NCBI GenBank assembly: GCA_034004605.1
Contig: JAVEWJ010000001.1
Location: 372,001-436,000 of the forward strand
Length of the DNA: 64,000 bases
Direction of reading: 5' to 3'
Source of the DNA: JAVEWJ01 sp034004605
GTDB lineage: Bacteria > Patescibacteriota > Gracilibacteria > UBA1369 > LOWO2-01-FULL-3
Under the pieces are notes generated by a model. That model had not been told where the DNA came from. It was given only the letters and a program-made list of their open reading frames with translations, and did no database searches. The position numbers and the translations under genes were made by a program. This document shows, piece after piece, positions 48,850-58,240 of this stretch. Numbering within the stretch: position 1 is the first letter of the stretch; each line of letters opens with the position of its first letter.

Positions 48850-49833
48850 TTAATGATTATTGATTGATATTACAATTTGATCTTTCAAACTTTCAAGTTT
48901 AACCTTTCCACCTATGGGTAATGTTAATCGGGGAGTTGTATGTCCAAAATCAAGTCCACCAATTATTGGAATATTTTTAAGTTTAGGATTGTTTGCAATA
49001 ATTTCATCTAATTCTTTTTTATTTATTTCGCTTTTAGGATTAAATCTTCCTAAAATTAAACCATTAACATATTTAAAATCGTTTAATAGTGTTAATGAAG
49101 TTAAGTTTCTGTTAAAACTAAATTTGTTTTCTTCTTCGTCTTCCTCTAAAAATAAAATTGAATTTTTAATGTCAGGGAAATAAGGACTTCCTAGTAATGA
49201 ATGTAGTGTAACTAAATTTCCTCCGATTAAAATCCCTTCAGCCTTTCCTTCATTGAGAACATAATGACCAGTGTTATTATGAAAATTTCTGTTTTGTTGA
49301 ATATTTGCCCATAAATCACAACTCCATTTTTCAGAAGCTATAATCTCATAATTTTTAGCTGAGAATAAAGCACGTTTAAAATAGTCCATAGTATAATCGA
49401 AACCTATTTTTTCACCGAAGTCAAAGAAATGAGGGCCAGAATAAGTTGTTAATCCAGTCATTGCATAAATTCCGTTTTCGAGTGCTGTTATATCAGAGTA
49501 TCCGCAAAGTATTTTTGGGTTTTTTTTAATTAAATCATAGTCAATATAAGGCAAAAGTTCATTTGAATTGAATCCTCCAATAACTGTTAGAATCATTTTT
49601 ATTTTTGGATTAGCAAAAGCTTCATGTAGATCTTCAATTCGATGAATTATAGATGATGAGTCAAAATTATTTTTTTCAAAAATATGTTTTCCAAAACTTA
49701 CGGCTAACCCCATATTTTCTAATCGTTTTTTTGCAAGAATTCTTACTTCTTCTGAAATGAAAGGTAAGTTAATAGATCTTGCAGGTGCAATAATTCTTAT
49801 TTCATCACCTTCTTTGAGTTTTTCTGGAATCAT
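48850..49833 (-). CDS. LD-carboxypeptidase / MccF-like S66 peptidase
   Basis: A 327-residue serine peptidase of family S66. The Ser-Glu-His triad fits S113 (GYSDIT), E230 or E231 (FLEEDEEE) and H298 (DFGHTTPR). S66 enzymes are either LD-carboxypeptidases of peptidoglycan recycling or MccF proteins, which destroy microcin C-like aminoacyl-nucleotides. There is no signal peptide, so it is cytoplasmic. It is the first gene of the minus-strand operon with the importer. The aaRS-like neighbour tips me towards the MccF reading, but sequence alone does not decide. Confidence 0.85.
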   Translation of the reverse strand: MIPEKLKEGDEIRIIAPARSINLPFISEEVRILAKKRLENMGLAVSFGKHIFEKNNFDSSSIIHRIEDLHEAFANPKIKMILTVIGGFNSNELLPYIDYDLIKKNPKILCGYSDITALENGIYAMTGLTTYSGPHFFDFGEKIGFDYTMDYFKRALFSAKNYEIIASEKWSCDLWANIQQNRNFHNNTGHYVLNEGKAEGILIGGNLVTLHSLLGSPYFPDIKNSILFLEEDEEENKFSFNRNLTSLTLLNDFKYVNGLILGRFNPKSEINKKELDEIIANNPKLKNIPIIGGLDFGHTTPRLTLPIGGKVKLESLKDQIVISINNH

Positions 49834-50059
49834 TTTTAATAATTTTGCTTGATTAATTTTAGGATATTTGAAATTTAAGAAATAATCAAATTTTCTTTGT
49901 TTTTTTTGTCGGTGATTTACTCTTCTTGTTCAGGTCCTAGTCTTCTTATATCCAATAAATTGTGTCTTAAACTTGGTGGCGGTAGTCGAGGATTTGTTGG
50001 GCTGAGCGGAGTGTTCGATTGGTGTGTGAATCGGATGTTTTTTTGTGAGTGGGGGCGAT
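49834..50059. other. Right edge of the cassette; possible gene-tail remnant
   Basis: A 225-base gap. On the minus strand a frame ending at TAA (49917-49919) reads LPPPSLRHNLLDIRRLGPEQ then EE, which looks like the tail of a lost gene, but I cannot name it. A ...AQQILDYRHQ frame at about 49965-50020 faintly recalls the YdcF N-terminus. No riboswitch-like structure was recognised ahead of the importer operon. Confidence 0.3.
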
Positions 50060-50741
50060 TTAGGGTTTTATCAGGTGGGCGGTGAAGCCTTGTTGGACGA
50101 GGAATTCGAAGTGTGACCAGATGGGGGCGGGGATTTCTTGGTGAATTTGGAAGCCTTTTTCGGGGTATAGTTTGATTCTTTGGAGGTCGCCGAACATGAG
50201 GAGGACTTCATTTTTCGGGGTCGGATTGGTTTTTAGGTATTCTTCAAGTGTGCAAGGGGGGAAGGTGACGAGGAAGTTTGGCTCTTCTTCGGGCCATTGC
50301 TTCGCGAAAGTTGCGAAGGTGCGGCGCTCCATATAGGGTTTTTGGACGAGCAAAATGTTTTTGTGGGGGAGGAGCTTTTCTTTGATGATTTTGTGGCTGA
50401 AAACGATATTTTCGCCGATGTTTGTCGCGAAAGTTTTCAATTTCGATGGCATCATCGGGAACACCATTTTGTTTTGCGATTTCGGCAAAGATTTCCGCTT
50501 CGGGTTTGTCCCAACCGGTGTTTAAGAGGTCATTTTGATGGGCAGAGCCGCCGGTGAAAATGATTTTTGGGGCAAATCCTTCTTTGTAGAGCTTTGCGGT
50601 ATATTCGGCGATGGAAGTGTCGAGGGAGCAGAGGGTGATTAATAGGTCGGATTTTTTAAGGGGGTGATTTAACTTGTGGTAGTCCCAAATTTTTTGGGCG
50701 GAGAGGAGGGTGAGGGCGGAGAGGAGGGTGAGGTGGGGCAT
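50060..50741 (-). pseudogene. DUF218/YdcF-like gene, copy 2, frameshifted
   Basis: The 5' end is present (MPHLTLLSALTLLSAQKIWD), built partly from an 18-base tandem repeat. The frame runs to DDAIEIENF near 50430 and then breaks: one extra base relative to the copy at 44004-44654 shifts the remainder (ATNIGENIVFSHKIIKEKLL to AHLIKP) into another frame. The DUF218 domain is associated with envelope or peptidoglycan-related functions in other bacteria. The shift could be a sequencing error or real decay. Confidence 0.8.
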
Positions 50742-50751
50742 GGGGTGGGAT

Positions 50752-51684
50752 TTAAGCTTTATTTTTGATTAATTTGAAATTGATTTTGTAAGAATAGTAT
50801 TCGATATTTTTTGTTACGGTGAGGGCTCTTTTAAGCCTTAAATCTTCTTCGAGTGCAATAATTATCCCATGAACTTCCTGCCCTTTTTCTGCGAGTTCCT
50901 CTTGAACAAATCCCATGTATCTCTGGATTTGTCCCACGACAACATCACTTGCTCTTCCTTTCTTTAATTCTACCACGAGTAATTTCTTTTTGGTTTTACT
51001 TATTGCGAGAATATCAATGGGGCCAGTGTCTGTAGGGAATTGTTGTCCGACAAGTTCGCCATTTTCTTCAAATATGTCGTATTCTTTGCTTAGTTCCGTG
51101 TTTTTCCAGTTGTTTACCAAAAAATCTTCGAGGTGTTTTTCCAATGCAAAAATTGATGGATCTTCAATTGTATCATCTGTGCTGATAATTTTTATCGGGC
51201 TTTCTCCGGAAATCAATCTGTCTATTTCATCTGCATATTGAGAAATTTCGGAAACAGTACCAATTGAACCGCTTGAGTTTCGTAATGAATCGCTCATTTC
51301 AGTTCTTTCGATCATTTTGTTATACCATTCAATCCTTCTTCTGTGGGGTAGAATTTGTCCTTTGTGATATTCGTAATTTGAAGTGACTTCTCCAACATAA
51401 TATGAACCTTGGCCATTAGGGCAAATGACAATATCTCCGATTTTTATTCCTTTACAAACTGTATGAGTGAAGCCACAAGCTAAGCCTGCCGATACTCTTC
51501 CTTTTTCAGAGAATTTGTTTAAAAACAATGGAATCATATTTTTATTGAATTCTCGCCAATTTTCGGGAAGCTTGTGCGTTAGATCGATGTCTTCAAACCA
51601 ACCGATACCAATAAAATTTCCTTTGTAGGCTTCTTCGGCATAGACACTTTTTTGGCCGAGCATTATTCTGTAGTATTTTTTCAT
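50752..51684 (-). CDS. NucS/DUF91-like PD-(D/E)XK nuclease with PUA/EVE-like N-terminus
   Basis: A 310-residue protein with two parts. The N-terminal half (SAGLACGFTHTV, IGDIVICPNGQGSYYVGEVT) resembles the EVE/PUA-like modules found in restriction enzymes that sense modified bases. The C-terminal half has the nuclease motif: D224 in GPIDILA, then E239 and K241 in VVELKKGRASD and Q252 in GQIQRYMGFV, close to NucS/EndoMS. A modification-dependent restriction role is inferred. It follows the type I R-M genes by short gaps and is the last gene of the operon. Confidence 0.7.
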   Translation of the reverse strand: MKKYYRIMLGQKSVYAEEAYKGNFIGIGWFEDIDLTHKLPENWREFNKNMIPLFLNKFSEKGRVSAGLACGFTHTVCKGIKIGDIVICPNGQGSYYVGEVTSNYEYHKGQILPHRRRIEWYNKMIERTEMSDSLRNSSGSIGTVSEISQYADEIDRLISGESPIKIISTDDTIEDPSIFALEKHLEDFLVNNWKNTELSKEYDIFEENGELVGQQFPTDTGPIDILAISKTKKKLLVVELKKGRASDVVVGQIQRYMGFVQEELAEKGQEVHGIIIALEEDLRLKRALTVTKNIEYYSYKINFKLIKNKA

Positions 51685-51698
51685 TGATTTACATTAGG

Positions 51699-51902
51699 TT
51701 ATTTTATTTCATCTTTTTCATCAAAGGCTTTTTCGTCTGGTCGTCCTGTGCAGTATACAAAATAGCCTGTATTTGAGGTGTTTAGACCGTTTTGTCGCAA
51801 GAGCCAATGATATACTTCCATTTGTTTCTTGTAGTCGTCTTTCCAGTGTTTTCCGCCGTAGTTCCAGTCTGCTTTTCTTGGGATTGAGTAGTAATCTGAC
51901 AC
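51699..51902 (-). pseudogene. Fragment of a PD-(D/E)XK-superfamily protein
   Basis: A 67-residue frame between hsdR and the NucS-like gene. It contains YKKQMEVYHWLLRQNGLNTS followed by GYFVYCTGRPDEKAFD, a segment I recognise from the middle of a larger (about 200-residue) uncharacterised PD-(D/E)XK-type family. The catalytic N-terminal part and the C-terminal cysteine-rich part are absent, so it is probably a truncated remnant, although the start and stop and the gaps (16 and 14 bases) look operon-like. Confidence 0.55.
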
Positions 51903-51918
51903 CTTAATTAGCTGTTAA

Positions 51919-54867
51919 TTATTTTCCTTCCTTCATTTTTTTCTGAATGAAATCAAACATCTTCTTGTTTACGTAATCCTTCAACTCTTCATTCGAGTCG
52001 AGCTTTTGGTACAAGTCAAAGTTGCTTCGGAACATCGAAATCAACTCTTTGCCAAACACTTCATCAAATTTTACTTTGATTGCGTCTTTCGAGCTGTTGT
52101 TTTTCACCGCACCAGTCAAACTTTCATCAGACATCAATCGTTTTGTCAGATTGTTCAGGATAATTCGGTCTTCCTCTGAAAAATCAGTTCCGAATCGGTC
52201 GTTTACGTCCTTCAAAATTTTCGACAAGGCTTCTTTTTCGTCTTCCGTATCTCCTCGGTCTCTTCCTGCTATCGGTTCAAGCATTCCGTCTTCCGTTTCG
52301 AGTTTAATTTCCGTCTTGCCAACCATAGGAATCTTGATTGACTCCAAATCAACCGACTCAAGTACTTCAATAGGCAGTCTTTCAAGCGACAATGGTAATT
52401 TTTTCTTTAACAGTCGTAAGAAAATGTACAATTTCTCTAAACTGGTATCTGAAAAAGAAATTATCTGCGAAATGAAGGCATACTTCTTGGTGTACTCTGT
52501 AATTTTCTTTCGTGAATCCTGCTTTTCCTCTTCTTCCATTTCCACAAAGCGTTTTACAATCACATCAAGGAACCCATTTAGCTCTGCTGGCTGAACTCCT
52601 CGGAAGTACATGGCAACAAAATCTTCAATCTCTTGTTCGCTAAAAATCTTGTAATTCATGATATCCCTCTGTAAATCATGCAGAATGTTCGGGTCAGTTG
52701 CCTCTGATAGGATTGTAGTTGTGTAGTAGGGCTGAAAAGACTCAGCAATATCATCTGCTTCATTCACAAAGTCCAAAACAAAGGCTTCTTCTTTGTTTTG
52801 TCTGGTTCTGTTGAGTCGGCTAAGGGTTTGTACCGCACTTACTCCGCCAAGCTTCTTATCAACGTACATCGCTGTTAATAAGGGCTGGTCAAAGCCTGTT
52901 TGGAATTTCTCAGCCACTATCAGAAACTTAAAGTCATCTTTTTTGAACTCTTCGGCTGTGTTTTTTTCCGGAATACCGTTCATGGAAGCCTCTGTGTATT
53001 CGATATCACCGTCTTTTACCGTACCAGAAAAAGCAACGAGTGCCTTCATTGGTAAGTTCTGCTCAAGCAGGTACTTATCAACGGCTTGTTTGAATTTAAC
53101 AGCGTGAAGGCGTGATTTTGTGACTATCATTGCCTTTGCTTTGCCTTCAATCTCTTTGGCGATATTCTCCCAAAAATGCCGAACAATTATTTCAACCTTC
53201 TTTGCAATGGCATGCTCATTTTTTTCCACAAAGCTAATAAGCAATCTTTGAGCTTTCTTTTTCTTAAACTCAGGGTCGTCCAAAGCCTTTTTGAGTAAGC
53301 TAAAGTACATTTTGTACGTGGTGTAGTTCTTTAATACGTCCAAAATAAAGCCTTCCTCTATGGCTTGTTTCATGGAATACACGCTGAATGGACGGAACTG
53401 ACCATCAAATTGCTTATCACCAAAGATTTCTAAGGTCTTCTGCTTTGGTGTAGCCGTAAATGCAAAGAAGCTGACATTCTTGGCTTTACCCCTGCTTTTC
53501 ATTTGTTTAATAACCCAGTCTTCCGATGTTTCCACCTCAAAGGCTTCTTCTTTCTCCGCTTCATCAAGGTCGTTGGTAGTAAGGATTTGCTTCATGCTCT
53601 TCACGTTTTCACCTGTTTGTGAAGAATGAGCCTCGTCAATAATGACTGCAAAATTCTTTCCTGCAAGTTTCCCAATATCATCGATAATGACCGGAAACTT
53701 TTGAAGGGTGGTAATAATAATCTTTTCTCCTTGTTCAAGTGCTTCCTTGAGCTGTGAGCTGTGCTGGTCAATCTTTTTTACCACGCCCCGAACTTGTTCA
53801 AACTGCGAAACGGTATTTTGAAGCTGTTTATCTAAAATTCTTCTATCAGTAATAATAATGACCGAAGAGAAAACTTTTTCATCATTATCATCATGTAATT
53901 CAGCCAAGTGATGAGCTGTCCAAGCGATTGAGTTACTTTTACCGCTTCCGGCACTATGCTGAATGAGGTAATTTTTACCTGCTCTATTTTCTCTGGAATC
54001 CTTAATCAATCGTCGAACTGTATCAAATTGGTGGTAGCGAGGGAAAATGAGTTTTTCCACCGTGTATTTTTTACCCTTCTCAGCTACTTTCTCCTCAATC
54101 TCTAAGTGCATGAAACGGCTGATGATTTCGAGTACCGTATCTTTGGTTAAAATATCCTCCCAGAGGTATTCTGTTTTGTACTTATTCTTTGCCACAGGAT
54201 TACCGGCAGACATTTCATTACCCTTATTGAAGGGCAGGAAATAAGTTTTCAGACCGTTTAACTTGGTAGTCATAAAAACCTCTTCCGTATCAACCGCAAA
54301 ATGAACCAAACATCGTTTGAAGGATAATAATGTCTCTTTTTGGTCTCGGTCTGTTTTGTATTGGCGTAAAGCATTATGAACCGATTGCCCTGTAAGCTGA
54401 TTCTTTAGCTCGCTGGTAAAGATAGGGATTCCGTTAAGGAATAACACCATATCAATCGAATTTTCATTTTTAATGCTGTATTTTACCTGTCTTGTAACAC
54501 TAAAAATGTTGGCTTCATAAAGAGCCTGAGTTTCCGCATTGAGTTTTGTATTTGGTTTGAAATAAGCCAAAGCGAACTTTGCTCCGTTATCCTTAATGCC
54601 GTTTCTAAGCACATCTAACAAACCACGCTCTTTTATCTCGCTTGATAATCTCTTAAAGAACTTATCTTCTGCAAGTTCACCATGTTGAGCTAACAAAAGC
54701 CGCCACTGTTCATCTTGCGTGTTTTGAATAAAGCGAAGTAAAAGTTCACGGTCTACGCAAAACTCTTTATCATAATCTTTTGGTGCACGAGTAACATAGC
54801 CGTTCTTATTGGCAAGATATTGTTCTATGTAGGCTTCAAAGCCGCTTTCTTTGGTATTAGTTGTCAT
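51919..54867 (-). CDS. hsdR: Type I restriction enzyme R subunit
   Basis: The motor/nuclease subunit, 982 residues. The N-terminal nuclease has SIDMVLFLNGIPIFTSELKN, with the D...ExK pattern. The SF2 helicase follows: Walker A SAGSGKS with K310, DEAH at 411-414, and motif VI near QTLSRLNRTR. The C-terminal helical part binds HsdM. The G+C content is visibly higher than that of the OLD-like gene next to it, suggesting the operon was assembled from different sources. Confidence 0.95.
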   Translation of the reverse strand: MTTNTKESGFEAYIEQYLANKNGYVTRAPKDYDKEFCVDRELLLRFIQNTQDEQWRLLLAQHGELAEDKFFKRLSSEIKERGLLDVLRNGIKDNGAKFALAYFKPNTKLNAETQALYEANIFSVTRQVKYSIKNENSIDMVLFLNGIPIFTSELKNQLTGQSVHNALRQYKTDRDQKETLLSFKRCLVHFAVDTEEVFMTTKLNGLKTYFLPFNKGNEMSAGNPVAKNKYKTEYLWEDILTKDTVLEIISRFMHLEIEEKVAEKGKKYTVEKLIFPRYHQFDTVRRLIKDSRENRAGKNYLIQHSAGSGKSNSIAWTAHHLAELHDDNDEKVFSSVIIITDRRILDKQLQNTVSQFEQVRGVVKKIDQHSSQLKEALEQGEKIIITTLQKFPVIIDDIGKLAGKNFAVIIDEAHSSQTGENVKSMKQILTTNDLDEAEKEEAFEVETSEDWVIKQMKSRGKAKNVSFFAFTATPKQKTLEIFGDKQFDGQFRPFSVYSMKQAIEEGFILDVLKNYTTYKMYFSLLKKALDDPEFKKKKAQRLLISFVEKNEHAIAKKVEIIVRHFWENIAKEIEGKAKAMIVTKSRLHAVKFKQAVDKYLLEQNLPMKALVAFSGTVKDGDIEYTEASMNGIPEKNTAEEFKKDDFKFLIVAEKFQTGFDQPLLTAMYVDKKLGGVSAVQTLSRLNRTRQNKEEAFVLDFVNEADDIAESFQPYYTTTILSEATDPNILHDLQRDIMNYKIFSEQEIEDFVAMYFRGVQPAELNGFLDVIVKRFVEMEEEEKQDSRKKITEYTKKYAFISQIISFSDTSLEKLYIFLRLLKKKLPLSLERLPIEVLESVDLESIKIPMVGKTEIKLETEDGMLEPIAGRDRGDTEDEKEALSKILKDVNDRFGTDFSEEDRIILNNLTKRLMSDESLTGAVKNNSSKDAIKVKFDEVFGKELISMFRSNFDLYQKLDSNEELKDYVNKKMFDFIQKKMKEGK

Positions 54868-54880
54868 AAGGTTGATTTAA

Positions 54881-55054
54881 TTAACATGAAAATAGTTGTT
54901 CTCTTGGCTGAGAATCAAAACGAGCAATCATTTCCGCCAGAGCATTGATGACCTGCATGGCTTTTTTGTCCTTGCGATACGTATTGAAGAATGTTTGGTC
55001 TTCGAGAAGCCATTCGGATTTGATTGATATTGCTTGTTTTGAGATTTTTTTCAT
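54881..55054 (-). CDS. Small hypothetical protein between OLD-like gene and hsdR
   Basis: A 57-residue frame (MKKISKQAISIKSEWLLEDQ to FDSQPREQLFSC) lies 3 bases after the OLD-like gene and 13 bases before hsdR. It has an amphipathic central helix and no recognised family. It could be a small antitoxin, an inhibitor or the remnant of a lost gene; its tight fit in the operon is the only argument that it is real. Confidence 0.45.
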   Translation of the reverse strand: MKKISKQAISIKSEWLLEDQTFFNTYRKDKKAMQVINALAEMIARFDSQPREQLFSC

Positions 55055-55057
55055 AAT

Positions 55058-56881
55058 TTAGAATTTTATTTCTTTAATACTTTGAATTATTTTTTCGCCA
55101 TCTTCCATATTTTCATCCCCTTTAAGCGTTTGAATATTTCTTTGTAGCTTATTTTTAATAGGATCAGGCAATTTAGGTACCTGATCAAATTCGAAAAGTT
55201 TTTCATTCTCATCAAACTCGTCTTCAAACAACTTCCAAAAATACATTTCAATAGGTAAAGCTTTGTAGTTTAAATCTAATTCTGGTTCTGTGGAATCATA
55301 TTGTTTTAGTTTTACCTTCCACTTTCTAGCCCATTCTAACTCTGGCAATATTATAGTTTTTACATTTTCGTGCAAATTCTTAGCGCCAAGCTGAGTATAT
55401 TTTTCGGTTCCCGCTTTATCATTGTCAAAAATACCAATGAACTTTGATGTAGGGTTAGTAGCTGAAATTGATAAAATCAAATTGTATAAACTCTCGGCAC
55501 TATTCGACTGGCCATGATGAGGATTAATGAATTTATATACATCATTCCAATTATCTATGTATCTGTTTAATAGAATTGTAAGAAATTCAACATCACTGCC
55601 ACCTTCTGTAAGAATACAAATTTTATCATTTTCTTCTGCTTTTGCCCTTACCTCGCTAAGTTTTTTCAGCTCTTCACTTTTAGCCTTCCATAGATCATTT
55701 AAATCTTCTGATAATAAAGGGACTCCCAGTTCTTCAAAAAGCTTATCTTCATCTTCATTTAAATTGAATAAGGCTTTTTGTAAGTCCTCTTTTTCATTCG
55801 GAATCAATCTAACCGTAGAGGAATAGTCATTTTTTTTCCAAACTCTGTACCTTGAAACATTTTGGCCTTTAATGGTGATAAAATTAAAAGAATGCGAGCT
55901 TATAAATATTTGTTTATCCTTGCTGTATTTATTTAGGAATTTATCGGCCAGATTTTGAGCATTTCCATATTCGTAGGAATTTTCCGGCTCTTCAAAGCCC
56001 CATATAAATATTGGGGCTCTTATACTTTTTTCATTTTTTTCTATCAATTCAAGAAGCAATGGTAATGATTTAGCCCTTATTCCATCCCCCCTTTGTTTTA
56101 TGCTTATCCCCTTTGTTGCCTCCTTTTTAATACCAAGAGTATTTAAGTCAAATCCATAAAAAAAATCTTCAAGCTTATCGGGGACAGCAAAAGTCGTTTT
56201 TAGATTCTCTATTCCGTTTAATAATTCACTTGCATGCTGGTTTATCAATTCCTCAAGTTTTTCTATTGTGGAAAATATTTTTTCCGTTTTACTTTTCTTT
56301 GAATCTTCATTGTTTTTGATTTGTGTCAAAAGTCTAGAATAAAGATGAGAATAAAAGGAATCATCCTTAACGGCTGGAACATAGAAGAAAAAAATACTAT
56401 TCAGAAACCTATTAATTGACTTGGATCTTTGTCCGCTATATTTTTCTTCTTTTGAGAACTTTTTTACTATATTTGGTTCTCTGTAAAGATTATAAATTTC
56501 AGCTTGCCAAGTCTTATCCTTATAAACTGTCGTTGAATGTTGAGACAGTGCATTCCATCTTTTTTTTATAGAGAATCTCTCGTCTCGCAATTTTGTCTTC
56601 CAGCCAGTCTTGAAATGCACTGTAATATCAACAAATACTTTTGGCTTACTTTGCTCTCTGATTTCCTCCTCTCTATTAATTGAAAAATCCCTTTTTATAT
56701 CAAAGGGTACACCAGGTGACACCTCGCCATTAAAAAATAAATTCAATGCACGAAGTATATTTGATTTTCCTGAATCATTTGCTCCTGAAAATATATTTAG
56801 ATCTTTAAGATCTTCTATTACAACATTATGGTCATCAAATGATCTGAAATAGCGTATTTCTATTTTTTCAATAATTTTCAT
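55058..56881 (-). CDS. OLD-family ATPase with TOPRIM nuclease domain
   Basis: A 607-residue protein. The N-terminal ABC/SMC-like ATPase has IEIRYFRSFDDHNV and a P-loop GANDSGKS (33-40), with a Walker B-like FIWGFEEPENSYEYG. The C-terminal TOPRIM domain shows E426 (LTEGGSDVEFL) and D486/D488 (GIFDNDKAG). OLD proteins are nucleases active in phage defence; GajA of Gabija is a relative, but no UvrD-like partner is present. It lies inside the R-M operon between hsdS and hsdR (gaps 4 and 3 bases). Confidence 0.82.
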   Translation of the reverse strand: MKIIEKIEIRYFRSFDDHNVVIEDLKDLNIFSGANDSGKSNILRALNLFFNGEVSPGVPFDIKRDFSINREEEIREQSKPKVFVDITVHFKTGWKTKLRDERFSIKKRWNALSQHSTTVYKDKTWQAEIYNLYREPNIVKKFSKEEKYSGQRSKSINRFLNSIFFFYVPAVKDDSFYSHLYSRLLTQIKNNEDSKKSKTEKIFSTIEKLEELINQHASELLNGIENLKTTFAVPDKLEDFFYGFDLNTLGIKKEATKGISIKQRGDGIRAKSLPLLLELIEKNEKSIRAPIFIWGFEEPENSYEYGNAQNLADKFLNKYSKDKQIFISSHSFNFITIKGQNVSRYRVWKKNDYSSTVRLIPNEKEDLQKALFNLNEDEDKLFEELGVPLLSEDLNDLWKAKSEELKKLSEVRAKAEENDKICILTEGGSDVEFLTILLNRYIDNWNDVYKFINPHHGQSNSAESLYNLILSISATNPTSKFIGIFDNDKAGTEKYTQLGAKNLHENVKTIILPELEWARKWKVKLKQYDSTEPELDLNYKALPIEMYFWKLFEDEFDENEKLFEFDQVPKLPDPIKNKLQRNIQTLKGDENMEDGEKIIQSIKEIKF

Positions 56882-56885
56882 GAAT

Positions 56886-58238
56886 TCATACGGTTATTTT
56901 AATTTTTCCCGTCACCACATTCGAAATAAGGGAAGTCTTGTATTCTTGTAAGAATAAAATTGATTGCTCAATTTTTTTGATAGCGTGTTCAATTTTTGTG
57001 ATTTCAATATCGAGGTAGCAAAGTATTCTTTCTTGCTCTTTTATTGATGGAATCGGAATAAAAAAATTCTTGTATTTTTCAGCACTGATATTTTGAATTG
57101 TTGCTTGAATAAAAATGCTATTCTTCCAATTTACATAAACTGGTGATTTCGTTATGTAATACAAATAATCTGATTTTATTCTATTCTCATCAGGCGTCAT
57201 ACGAATCAAGTATCCGGCATAACAGCATTTACCCCATTCTTTGCGATATTGAAATGTTTTACCAACAGTTGCTCCACTTCTAGCAAAGAGAATATCGCCA
57301 TTTCTAAGTAAAAAGGGAGCTGCGATGTAAGGTTCTAATGACTTAAAGGTTTCTTTTCTCAAATTACCTTCTTCGTTAATATCCGTAATTCTAACAAATC
57401 TTGGATTACTTGTATTTTCATCTAATGCAGCTTCATTTGCTCCATATTGAAAGGCATGATTGCTAAGAAATTTCAATTTCTCAACCTTCCACCTCTTCGG
57501 TATCTCACCAATCCACTCCACACCACTATCCTTCATCTCCGCATTATCATCTAAACCTCGTGTAACAGCCTTATTGATAAGAGCGGTTCGTTTTTCTTTG
57601 AGAAGCTCGATTTGTTGCTTTTTCTTTTCAATGATTGAATCAACAGTTGAATTTTTTGTGTAAAGAAATTCTGCAATTACTCTTTGCTCTTCGATAGAAG
57701 GGAGGAATACATTCAGATTGTTAAATGAACCTATGCTAAGTCCAAATCTGGTAATTCCATGAGCGGATGTCTCAAAATGCGCATTGACTGGTTTTGCTCT
57801 TAACAACCAATAAAGATAATCTCCTCTCAACTCCTTTCCTTTCGCTCTTAGCATAGCAAGATGATACCCGCAAACCACTAAATCAAAATTTTCAATAACT
57901 AATGCTGGATTTGCAATATCATCTGGAGTTTCTGAGTCTTTTGTGACTAATACATCATTCTTTTTGATACTAAAAGTCTTTATCTCTCTCTGATTTGCAG
58001 TAGAGGACATGAAATCCAATTGATTTGTAATGAAGTTATTTTTGTAAACATCAACATAATTACATAATCTAACCTTGTTTTGGTCTTCGTAATCTTTTTT
58101 GTCAACATTACTAAAACAATTTGTTGCCACGTATTTTAATCGTTTTGTATTCCAATCACTCGGAATCTCACCAATCCACTCAACTCCTGAGTCTTTGTAA
58201 TCGGAATACCTTCTATGTTGTTTTTTAAGAGTTATCAT
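56886..58238 (-). CDS. hsdS: Type I restriction enzyme specificity subunit
   Basis: HsdS recognises the split DNA target. The 450-residue protein has two target-recognition domains, each opening KDSGVEWIGEIP, and two conserved helical spacers (EEQRVIAEFLYTKNS, and KEQERILCYLDIEITKI). It is the only gene here with a TGA stop, supporting recent acquisition. It follows hsdM by 2 bases. Confidence 0.94.
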   Translation of the reverse strand: MITLKKQHRRYSDYKDSGVEWIGEIPSDWNTKRLKYVATNCFSNVDKKDYEDQNKVRLCNYVDVYKNNFITNQLDFMSSTANQREIKTFSIKKNDVLVTKDSETPDDIANPALVIENFDLVVCGYHLAMLRAKGKELRGDYLYWLLRAKPVNAHFETSAHGITRFGLSIGSFNNLNVFLPSIEEQRVIAEFLYTKNSTVDSIIEKKKQQIELLKEKRTALINKAVTRGLDDNAEMKDSGVEWIGEIPKRWKVEKLKFLSNHAFQYGANEAALDENTSNPRFVRITDINEEGNLRKETFKSLEPYIAAPFLLRNGDILFARSGATVGKTFQYRKEWGKCCYAGYLIRMTPDENRIKSDYLYYITKSPVYVNWKNSIFIQATIQNISAEKYKNFFIPIPSIKEQERILCYLDIEITKIEHAIKKIEQSILFLQEYKTSLISNVVTGKIKITV

Positions 58239-58240
58239 AA

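Noticed and set aside
49834..50059. TPP or other riboswitch ahead of the importer operon
   Set aside because: No conserved riboswitch core was recognised, so the ligand of the importer cannot be inferred this way.
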